Assembly: GCA_003427395.1 (NCBI GenBank)
Contig: BFEA01000439.1
Span: forward strand, 210,567 to 235,107
DNA length: 24,541 nt
Direction: 5' to 3'
From: Chara braunii
Taxonomy: Eukaryota > Streptophyta > Charophyceae > Charales > Characeae
Shown: piece after piece, positions 9,692-16,799 of the stretch
Numbering within the stretch: position 1 is the stretch's first letter
Layout of the letters: each line of letters opens with the position of its first letter
Made by a program: the position numbers and the translations under genes
The notes under the pieces: generated by a model
The model's input: the letters and a program-made list of their open reading frames with translations, nothing else
What the model was told of the DNA's origin: nothing
Database searches by the model: none

Positions 9692-10270
9692 GGAAATAAA
9701 CAACAGTGAGATGACAAAACCAAAATACACCATCTTATTGAAAGTCAGATAGTCACACCATGTTCAGAGAGCAGCATTGCACCAATAATATACCAATGGA
9801 GGTTTCTTAGTACTGAAACTAGCGTCAAGGAGATCGTACTTTCTCCACACCTACACAAGAGTCTAGTCCTTTCACTTCTCATACTTGGCGCTCAGTGCCC
9901 ACCCTACTCCTACACAGTTACTGCAAGCCTACGAATGACAATGCAACAGTTGACATCAGCGGCAATCCGAAGTACTTGAAGATGTCACCCGTGCAGCCCA
10001 TTGCTAATACAAGGCAAGTGCCCTCACATTATCATCATCATCATTACAGAATCAACATCGGTATCCTACCACGGTCAGCGCCCAGACTGCAGGTGATAGA
10101 TCCTATCTATCCTACTACCGGAATGTCAAAGATGGTGGCCATACCTCTTCCGTAGCACGGGCAGATACATGCCAATGCAGTTCGCTTCATGCCCCAGGTA
10201 TGTTTCTCGTATCTTTCACTACCCGGATCTCCGTCATTCAGATGCCGCAAGCACTCACAGACCATGCATT
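9615..10270 (+). repeat. Array unit 7 (double body)
   Basis: A long pure AAT tract (9615-9690), then two bodies. The first has TGGCGCTCAGTGCCCA and a GC-type donor, AATACAAG|GCAAGT (10014). The second has TCAGCGCCCAG and CCCCAG|GTATGT (donor at 10198). Confidence 0.6.
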
Positions 10271-10321
10271 TAATAGCAATAATAATAATAATCATAATAA
10301 TAATAGTAATAATGATAATAA

Positions 10322-10412
<91 letters not shown>

Positions 10413-10800
10413 TAAGTACGCAAGGAAGATGAGCAATAGCGATCTTCTTTCAGCAACAGCTTTGTACACAACTGACCAAATAGTCGTGAACTCGAACCCG
10501 TAGCAGAATAGCACTGCGAGCCCCACCAAATAAGAGAACAATAAAAGTTCACAATTGACAATGCTGAAATAGTCCCATCATCATCAACGAAGAACCAGAG
10601 TTGATATCCTATTTGGCGCTCGGCGCCCGAATACATGTGGCAGATCCTATCTAGTCTATACTACGAAGTGGGAAGATGACATCAACAACATTCTCGAAGT
10701 ACAAGCATATGGCGACCAATGTCGCACGCTTCCAGCACCACGTATGTCTCGCGCTACACTCACAACCCCGTTCCCCCACTGAGACGCCACGTGTCACCAT
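10271..10800 (+). repeat. Array unit 8 (type B)
   Basis: It holds the longest AAT tract of the window (most of 10274-10411), then GTCGTGAACTCGAACCCGTA, CCCCACCAAATAAGAGAACA, GGCGCTCGGCGCCC, GATGACATCAACA and CACCAC|GTATGT (donor at 10742). Confidence 0.65.
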
Positions 10801-10839
10801 CCCTCCTCTCTCTCCCTCTCTCTCTCACACTCTCCCTGA

Positions 10840-10902
<63 letters not shown>

Positions 10903-10975
10903 GATTTCTCTCTCTCTCTTCTCCTTCTGTGTCTCTACCTCTCTCTGTCTCGCTCACTATCGTGCGCGCGCACGG
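10801..10975. repeat. (CT)n microsatellite region
   Basis: CT-dominated sequence with a pure run of about 50 bases at 10847-10899, ending in a short GCGCGC alternation, the same CT-then-GC arrangement as at 810-886. Confidence 0.9.
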
Positions 10976-11011
10976 GGCATCGATGTGCAAGGCGGCTGAA
11001 ACCTTTAATGG

Positions 11012-11225
11012 CAGGGGTTGTGCAGACTCCCCCTCCTCTCTCATACACACACACACACACACATACACACACACACGCACACACTCACACACACACCATC
11101 GATAGGATGAGCAAAAACGCAATGAATCTTCCTCTGAAACGTGGAAATATACACCGCCTCTTTTTGATTCGCTCATTCTATCGATCTTAGTAGCGTTCGG
11201 CAAGCCGCGGGTGGGAGACTTACAG
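11012..11225 (+). repeat. CA-repeat module, copy 1
   Basis: Order: GGTTGTGCAGACTCCCCCTC, CA tract, an 88-nt hairpin (11098-11185), then TAGCG.(T)CGGC..GC and GGGAGACTT. The same order recurs at 11370-11515, and the opening segment also at 11516-11575. Confidence 0.6.
11098..11185 (+). repeat. 88-nt imperfect palindrome, copy 1
   Basis: ATCGATAGGATGAGC at the left pairs with GCTCATTCTATCGAT at the right (15 bp, one G-U). Near the centre CTTCCTC-TGAAAC-GTGGAAA can form a weaker inner stem. It could be a tiny palindromic MITE or a structured RNA; compare copy 2. Confidence 0.7.
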
Positions 11226-11226
11226 C

Positions 11227-11370
11227 CTCTCTCACTCTCTCTCTTAGTCTGCAGATACTGAGAAGTCAGATAGGAGAGGGTGAAGAAGAGATGGTGGACT
11301 TAGAAGAGGAAGAAGAAGAACTCTCTCTCTCTCTTCTTCCTTGGCCGATTCGTGAACGTCTCTCACACAC
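11227..11370 (+). repeat. Purine-rich module shared with 3140-3256
   Basis: CT run, AGTCTGCAGATACTGAGAAG, GATGGTGGACTTAGAAGAGG, GAAGAAGAAC, CT run, then CACACAC. The matching order at 3.1-3.3 kb indicates a dispersed repeat. Confidence 0.5.
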
Positions 11371-11377
11371 ACATCCC

Positions 11378-11466
11378 ATCGATAGGACGAGCAAAAAACG
11401 AAATTAATCTTTCGCTGAAACGCGAAAGTATACACTGCCACTTTCTGATTTGCTCGTTCTATCGAT
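11378..11466 (+). repeat. 89-nt palindrome, copy 2
   Basis: The outer stem is 18 bp (ATCGATAGGACGAGCAAA with TTTGCTCGTTCTATCGAT, one G-U). The inner hairpin is CTTTCGC-TGAAAC-GCGAAAG, 7 bp. Relative to copy 1, T-A has become C-G in the outer stem (GGATGAGC/GCTCATTC to GGACGAGC/GCTCGTTC), and one inner C-G has become T-A, so pairing is kept. Confidence 0.75.
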
Positions 11467-11817
11467 CCAGGTAGCGCGCGGCGATGCACGCAGGTTGGAG
11501 ACTTGGCCGTTGGCCAAGGTTGCAGACTTATCTACCCCTTTTCCCTCTTACACACACACACTAACACACACACACATGGTAAGTCTGCTGTCGAGCGGGA
11601 GCAAAGGCGCGATAGCGGGCGAGCATATTGTACTAGGAGATTCGTCCGGCTCAAATCCCGTATCTTGAATCGAGGTGCTATGGCGGACAGGCGCAAGCGG
11701 CAATGTATAGTTTCATGTTGTAATGAGAGATTCCTTCGCTCCTTCATCTCAGTAGAAGTATCATGAAGCCAGCCTCGATATCGGATCTCTGCCCGTTCTG
11801 TTGCACTCATGATCGCG

Positions 11818-11828
11818 GGTTCCAGTCC
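11818..11828 (+). promoter_or_regulatory. tRNA B-box-like sequence, possible SINE head
   Basis: GGTTCCAGTCC differs from the Pol III B-box consensus GGTTCGANNCC at one fixed position. It follows TTGCACTCATGATCGCG, which resembles the anticodon-to-T-arm region of tRNA-derived SINEs. A second B-box-like word (GGCTCAAATCC, about 11652-11662) lies upstream. No complete tRNA cloverleaf can be drawn. Confidence 0.3.
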
Positions 11829-11839
11829 CGGCCGTTCAA

Positions 11840-12600
11840 GCTTAGGTAGACAAAAGTAGGGCTCCCTGTCAAAAGGAAGCTAGCTCGAAGGGCGGCAGGC
11901 CTTGATCCCCAAATCCCTCGCATATAAATCTTGTACTGAAACCTATAGAGCTAGCTCCCACTTCGGGTAGAAGGGGAGTGGTTCTAGCATGTATAAGGTA
12001 ACGCGGCTCAGTCCAATCAATGCGCTGAGACCATTCTAGCTAGTGTGAGCGTGCATGTTTGCTAATCCGCGTGCCTATCTAAATGCCTGTCGCCTTGGGC
12101 GCATGCATGACCCGCATGGGCACGTATTTCATCGGAAGGCCCAAAGGGCCGGCACTTAGCCGTGGTTGCGGCATCGAGGGTCGCGGCACGGTAGACACTC
12201 AAGTGGCGGGTAGGCCGGTACCACACCAAGTAGAGGCAGATGTGACGGGTACTCGACTCGGAGGCCGAAAAGTTGAAAATTTTTAAGCCCCTGGTACTGG
12301 TAGGCAGACAGGTACTAGACCAAGTCTCAGTGCGTGTCGTAGATCTACCTGACACATCATCAACCCAACTGACCCTTCGACCTCTTCTGTCGAGGGGTAT
12401 TACTACTGATCCTAATCACCACGGCGCGCGTCATAATAACGCGCGTACACTCTTAACGAAATTTTCTTACTGATTTTTGCCCCGGCCTCAGTGGCCGAGG
12501 AATTTTGCTCCCTGTGTCACGCCAAGCGTGCACACCCCCTTTATTCTAGACTGGCTCCATCATGGTAGCCGGCGTCGTCACTGTGTCGAATGCAAAGACA
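11840..12600. other. Noncoding stretch with small hairpins
   Basis: No convincing gene. Short palindromes include CGCGCGT-CATAATA-ACGCGCG near 12424-12446, CGGCC-TCAGT-GGCCG near 12484 and CACGC-CAA-GCGTG near 12518. A GGTAC..GGTAGGC..GGTAC cluster occurs around 12210-12320. Confidence 0.4.
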
Positions 12601-12603
12601 TGG

Positions 12604-12629
12604 CAAAATACCCTTGTAAGGGTATTTTG
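12604..12629. repeat. Perfect 12-bp palindrome with 2-nt loop (TACCCTT family)
   Basis: CAAAATACCCTT-GT-AAGGGTATTTTG. Related palindromes with the same core occur at 15094-15111 and 23663-23686, all with a 2-nt AC/GT centre. It could be a hairpin terminator-like RNA, a protein-binding palindrome or a minute mobile palindrome. Confidence 0.8.
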
Positions 12630-12654
12630 TCCGACATCGTGTAGACCTACCTCT

Positions 12655-12909
12655 GAGTTCCCTACCTCTAGAGTCCCGCCTGGGCTCCGTCAGAGCTCCC
12701 GCAATCGGGGGGTCAACCCCCACAAAAGCCTTGATGTCATTCTACGGGTTGCAATCCCGCATGCCGCCTTCCTCTCCAAACATAGATTAGACTTAGATTA
12801 AGAAGGATGAAAAAAGAAAAGTCAGGCGCTCGAGATACGAGAAGAGGCCAGCTCAACTCACACGAAAGGGCCTTGGTGCCTTCAGATCCTGAGGGCCCCA
12901 CAATCACGG
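12655..12909 (+). repeat. Dispersed ~260-nt element, copy 1
   Basis: It shares word order with the reverse complement of 18971-19232: GTTCCCTACCTC, GCAGAGCTCCCGCAATCGG-like, GGTTGCAATCCCGC, GCTTCCTCTC-like, TTAGACTTA.ATTAAGAAGGA and AAGGGCCTTG.TGCCTT, ending in CTGAGGGCCCC. A T-arm-like hairpin CGGG-TTGCAAT-CCCG sits at 12745-12759 with a B-box-like sequence, suggesting a tRNA-derived SINE read on this strand. However, the opposite strand of both copies can be translated with matching peptides (for example KALS.E and AGLQPV), so an ORF-bearing element is also possible. Confidence 0.6.
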
Positions 12910-12919
12910 TCGAAAGTTT

Positions 12920-14540
12920 AGAGTAACTATTCCTTGGCAAGCCTCAAAGTTACAACAACTACTCTCTTTGCAGAGTCTGATCGATCTTCTGAAGTCTTAG
13001 TGCCTTACCCCTAGCTAAACAGTCGTTATACAACCTAGAAGGGGTTGTGTTCGAAGAGAGTACACCCCCCTATGTTCTATTCGAACGCAGGTGTGAACGC
13101 AGCAGTATGCAACAACAATGCATAGTAGCAAGGTTCAACAACGACGCACAGTGTAGTTTCAGATCGGTAATTCACCGAGAAAGCTCGTTTGTAATAATGT
13201 TCGATAATCAGAAGTGCACTGATATGACACAGGGGAAGAATTGAAGTAACAAGCCAATAAGAGAACAGATATTCGTCAGTATTACAACTGCGCGTGGAGG
13301 TCTACCTCCCAGTGACACTTATTTCCCACTTTGCGAACACATAGCCCCTCTCACTGTCATCACCTCAGCAACAACTACCGTAGTACTGGCCTAGCGTGGA
13401 ACAACGCCGCACTATTGAGACTGTAACAATACCTTTTTTTTTCATTTTGAATAAACAGGCTTATCAACCTCAAGAAGAGAGGATAACAGTAGTCACACAA
13501 TCATAATGTCAGCAATGGGAAGTAGTAGCTGCAAGAACTTAGCATTCTGTAGTGGTAGAAAACACAGCAAATCACTTAGCATTGGCACTACAGTGTTACA
13601 TAAAAGCATTGTAACAATGCAATAATCAACGACGGCTTGCTGCAACTATCAAAACGTCCGCTATTCCGTAAAACAACAATCTTATCAGCTTTAACAGGCG
13701 CACAGGTCCATGAATCTCAGTGGCAACGATCGTCTCAAAACCACAACAACAACTACGGTCTCCAACCCTCCACTGTAGTCGTCGTTCTTGAAGAGGTACC
13801 TTAACAACAACAGTGCCGAGTCTCTACACTTAACAACTTGACCCGAGTAGTCATAATGGTGATAACCACAACAGTCACAAAGCCTGAGAACTCCCCCGAT
13901 CTGTTAGAAACACGAGTTGCTGCTTTAGCTGAGTAGACAACCACCCTGAGGTAAGGAGTAGTTGTTCCAACAATGGCCTTAAGCAGTGTTGTTACTACAG
14001 TGTCCAGAGTTGAGCCTCCAACGGAATATCGCCTCAGGAGTCTCACGACTTAAGCCACTGCAAGCGCACCAAGTCGTTCTGGAGCAGTCTTTTTTTCTTC
14101 GTCTGCATGGTTCAACCTTGCCTGCTTGCCTTTGTGCACCCACATGCTCACCTGCACGTTGACCATCCCCCGGTCCATGGTTGAAGATGAGTAGGATAGA
14201 GGAATTTTATCAGCACCCTGGACCCGCAGGAACCCGAATGGGCCCTCCAAGAGAGGCGCGTGCCTAAGGTTTTTGACTGCCGTGACGGCCACCCATGGGT
14301 TTTCTCAATCGTTTCCACTGTAATGCCGGCCACTGCAGCCCATGTCGGCATGCACCCCACGCTTATTAAAAAGGATGCAGATGCATGATTTTTTTATTTT
14401 TTTTTTATTTTTTATGTCCGCTTCTCGCTTTGCAATTTCAAACACCCTTTTGACTTTATTTTTAAAGTTATGTTCATCCTTTCCTCACGGTATTTCTTTG
14501 TCTTCGGTTCCGGAGCCAGTTTCCAGCCTGGTAAAAAAAA
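12920..14540. other. About 1.6 kb without a recognisable gene
   Basis: From about 13100 to 14050 the plus strand is A/C-biased with frequent CAACAA words; ORFs on either strand (81 aa or shorter) look like consequences of this bias. AATAAA occurs near 13450. Nothing else is supported. Confidence 0.5.
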
Positions 14541-14551
14541 ACGAGACCTTA

Positions 14552-14822
14552 AGAATGGAAAAACAATAAAAATAAAAATAAATCAACAAAATAAAAATAG
14601 TCAAATTGAAGAGGACAAGGACCTGTCGACACCCTCTTGGTCTTGCCAGTCGAACCCAAGCTCGAGCCCGTCCGGGAAAACCAAAGGGGATAGTCCCTTA
14701 AGACCCTTGACCCCTCAGTCTCCGCAGGTCGTGCTCCTTTGCTCCATCGCCGCTTGCTGATCTCGAACCTCAAACCTGTCGTGTCAAAGCCCAATACCGT
14801 AACCAATAAAACCAGCCCCAAG
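14552..14822 (-). mobile_element. tRNA-derived SINE-like element
   Basis: Read on the minus strand, the head has an A-box-like TGGTTTTATTGGTTACGG (14797-14814) and a B-box-like GGTTCGAGATC (14759-14769), about 28 bases apart as in tRNA genes. GGGCTTTGACAC lies between them, resembling an anticodon loop with TTG. A body of about 150 bases follows, then a T-rich tail with ATTTTT repeats (14552-14600). No exact target-site duplication could be fixed by eye. The tRNA of origin is uncertain (a Gln type is my guess). Confidence 0.5.
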
Positions 14823-14831
14823 GTTGAGTTA

Positions 14832-14903
14832 GGTAGGTGCGAACCTACATATAAACAGTCTCAGGAAGGTAGGTGCGAACCTACATATAAACAGTCTCAG
14901 GAC
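14832..14903 (+). repeat. 36-bp tandem duplication with T-arm-like hairpin
   Basis: Two copies begin GGTAGGTGCGAACCTACATA. Each contains GTAGG-TGCGAA-CCTAC, a perfect 5-bp stem, and the sequence resembles a tRNA T-arm (TTCGAAC loop). The copies are identical except at the final base. Confidence 0.8.
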
Positions 14904-15076
14904 TATAGTTAGCTTATCCATATAAACTAGGCCCTCACCTTGACCTATTGGCCAGTCTCCCGATCATCAGAAGACGCCGCCCGAGCCTTAGGATCGTAGC
15001 TATTTGGTATCTTGGTCGTCGGGCGCACGACATACGTTGTCGAACTCCCGACTTTCCCCCATATTAGGTTTGCCAA

Positions 15077-15111
15077 CGCCGCTGTCGGCGCGAATACCCT
15101 TACAAGGGTAT
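15077..15111. repeat. Paired hairpins, second TACCCTT-family palindrome
   Basis: CGCCG-CTGT-CGGCG (15077-15090) is followed immediately by ATACCCTT-AC-AAGGGTAT (15094-15111). The second is related to 12604-12629. Confidence 0.65.
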
Positions 15112-15119
15112 CCGCCCTG

Positions 15120-15770
15120 GTTTTTGCAAGTGATAGAAAATAAGTTTAGGTTAAAGTTTGGGTAGGCCGCGAGAGGCGCGACCACGTCTGTGACCTACAT
15201 TGGCTAAGATGAAGGCGAGTGGGCGCGCAGTCTTAAGGCGCGCGTGTGATTTTTTCCCTTTGTGTGTGATTAAGGAACCGGTACAGTCGACCGGCTTGAT
15301 CTTTCTTGGTTACCGATTAGACTAAGGATTAAGAGGCCCGACTCTTGTTCGCCACGCCTTACCGGCGGTATGTCTGGCACCCAGGATGGAGCGTATGTGG
15401 TGGCCCCGGTATAGCTGGGGTATGCGGGTGTGGCGGTTAAGCGGCCATAGGCCTGGTTGTAGGTAGAAAAGTGACCCGGGGCAGTTTTTTGCCCTGAGGC
15501 ACGGCGCGCACCGCCTGATATAAAAATGGGTGCACGTTGGACTCAGGCTTGGGCTTAGCCCTATAGGTTACGGCGTTGGACTTGTGAGACGGAGGTGCTA
15601 GGGTCGAGACCAGCGGGCGACGGCGCGGGAGCAGCAGAGCAGCATGGAGGAAACCAAGAGGTTGAGGGTTCGACGGGGCTATCCTCCTTAGTTTTGGCAG
15701 TAAGCACGGTGAAGGGCCCGACCGGCGAGACTGGCAGGAGGCCAGTAGTCCATTTTTAGAAAACCCAGGT
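15120..15770. other. No gene recognised
   Basis: GC-rich sequence with palindromes such as GGGCGCGC-AGTCTTAA-GGCGCGCG (about 15220-15245) and CCGGT-ACAGT-CGACCGG (about 15279). No ORF above 75 codons has recognisable features. Confidence 0.45.

Positions 15771-15772
<2 letters not shown>

Positions 15773-15798
<26 letters not shown>
15773..15798. repeat. (TA)n tract at the left edge of the MITE
   Basis: A pure TA alternation directly left of the CAGGGTT terminus; the matching tract at 16563-16598 lies on the other side. Confidence 0.9.
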
Positions 15799-15801
<3 letters not shown>

Positions 15802-16559
15802 GGTTACCTGACCGAACGTTCGGGGGCCCCCGGGCTGGCCCCCGAACGTTTGGGCGTTCGGGGTCCCGTTCGGGGGCCGAACACCTCCAAGTTCGACCCC
15901 CGCCAAAAAACTTTTCGGGGCCTAAAAATACGTTTATTTTTTTGAACTGTTTTTTGTGAGTTCTCTATAATGCAACCTACACGCGTACAAATTTTGAAGT
16001 CATTCTGCTAAAACAAACAAACATTAAAAATCATCAAAGATGGGGGTGTCGAAACGTGCTCGCCCACTCACTATTTTGTTTTTTTTCACTTTAAACTTTT
16101 TGTTTTCACTTTATTTCGGGGTCTAAAAAAAATTATTATTTTTTGAAAACTTTTTAATGAGTTATTTATTATTTAAACTACATATCTGAAGTCATTCAAT
16201 TCCAAATAATAATTAAAAATCGGCAAAGATCGCGGTGTCGAAAAGGTGCTGGCACACTCACTCATTTTAATTATCTTTTTATGTTTTCTTATTTTTATCA
16301 TAGTGTTTATTTTCTGTATTCGATTTTTAATTCAAATTTGGTAAAGAATTTGGATGTAGTGCCCAGGCAAAGGTTGTTTAGTTTATTTTCCTCCATAACA
16401 TATGTTTGTTTCGGAATTTTTCGAAAATATGTTTTTTTTTTTTTTTTTTTTTTTTTTTTGGTCCGCGTTCGGCCCGAACGGCCGAACGCCTTCTGAAGTG
16501 GTCCCGTACGTTCGGGCGTTCGGGTTCGGGCGCTCGGCCCGTCCCGAACGCCGGCAACC

Positions 16560-16562
<3 letters not shown>
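15799..16562. mobile_element. 764-bp hAT-like non-autonomous transposon (MITE)
   Basis: The ends are CAGGGTTACCTG and, inverted, CAGGGTTGCCGG, so the terminal inverted repeat is about 12 bp with two differences. Known hAT elements commonly start CAGGG and make 8-bp target duplications. Here TATATATA lies on both sides, but this cannot be told apart from the TA microsatellite. Both subterminal regions are packed with GTTCGGG/CCCGAAC words in both orientations, as expected of hAT transposase-binding clusters. The AT-rich centre holds a degenerate duplication (about 15916-16080 and 16117-16270, each ending in a GGTGTCGAAA..GTGCT..C(C)ACTCACT segment). No transposase ORF is present. Confidence 0.7.

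Positions 16563-16598
<36 letters not shown>
16563..16598 (+). promoter_or_regulatory. (TA)n tract, possible TATA element of the U6-like locus
   Basis: This TA alternation lies about 34 bases upstream of the U6-like 5' stem. That is near the usual -30 position of the TATA box of Pol III U6 promoters. The role is inferred from spacing only; the tract is also simply one side of the microsatellite split by the MITE. Confidence 0.35.
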
Positions 16599-16601
<3 letters not shown>

Positions 16602-16631
16602 TTATTTTTTTCCCTTTTGTTTTGGGTGACA

Positions 16632-16790
16632 GTCCCGTTCTCTTCGGGACAAGATACAGTATCGTGGGCGCTGCCGCAAGTAAGTTTGTCAGGACATCCG
16701 TTAAGATTGGAGAGACGCAGAAAAGATTAGCATGACCCCTGCGCAAGGACGACTCGCATAAATCAAGAAGAGGATCCGACGGGCAGGCGT
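16632..16790 (+). ncRNA. U6 spliceosomal snRNA-like gene or pseudogene
   Basis: The catalytic core is clear: GGACATCCGTTAAGATTGG (16692-16710), AAAAGATTAGCATGACCCCT (16721-16740, with the AGC triad), then GCGCAAGGACGACTCGCA. U6 forms the spliceosome active site. A 5' stem GTCCCG-TTCTCTT-CGGGAC (16632-16650) matches the normal U6 5' end, but 45 nt separate it from GGACATCC. Removing one GGACA-bounded 45-nt block would restore the standard arrangement. Deviations from known U6: the ACAGAGA box reads GCAGAAA, and GGAUGA of the internal stem-loop reads GGACGA (the usually bulged U is C). A T6 run at 16790-16795 would end Pol III transcription. All deviations are transitions, which favours a decaying copy, but a divergent functional gene is not excluded. 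Confidence 0.75.
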
Positions 16791-16795
16791 TTTTT
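16790..16795 (+). terminator. Pol III T-run terminator
   Basis: Six T residues follow the U6-like 3' region (GGCAGGCG then T6), the standard RNA polymerase III stop signal. Confidence 0.55.
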
Positions 16796-16799
16796 CTAT

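Larger units (their letters stand above)
4831..10800 (+). repeat. Array of diverged direct-repeat units, each with an AAT microsatellite
   Basis: At least eight units follow each other in the same direction. Unit starts (at the AAT tract) are near 4831, 5795, 6811, 7257, 7699, 9178, 9615 and 10271; a ninth body without a microsatellite lies at 8850-9177. Common order: the AAT tract; an A-rich body (type A contains GAATCGTGAGTCAATGTC, type B contains CCACCAAATAAGAG); a GGCGCTCGGCGCCC-like motif; a GATGACGTCAAYA-like word; a CAG|GTAYGT donor-like motif in most units; then pyrimidine-rich sequence. The two first units are about 1 kb, later ones about 440 bp. Many indels and stops separate the copies, so it is either an old tandem exon/intron duplication or a noncoding satellite-like family. 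Confidence 0.8.

Noticed and set aside
9895-10155. ORF ending in a His-rich segment as a separate gene
   Set aside because: It lies within array unit 7, crosses a donor-like site and has no counterpart in other units.
10107-10541. 144-codon minus-strand ORF with a long Tyr run
   Set aside because: The run comes from the AAT microsatellite. The flanking part resembles the equivalent region of unit 3, but the matching part of unit 6 is full of stops, so coding is unsupported.
10600-10640. GGCGCCCGAA resembling a retroviral primer-binding site
   Set aside because: No long terminal repeats, polypurine tract or gag/pol reading frames occur near it, and the motif varies between array units like the rest of the repeat.
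16680-16691. Short GT..AG intron GTAAGTTTGTCAG in the U6 insertion
   Set aside because: At 13 nt it is far too short for splicing, and removing it does not restore the U6 5' end.
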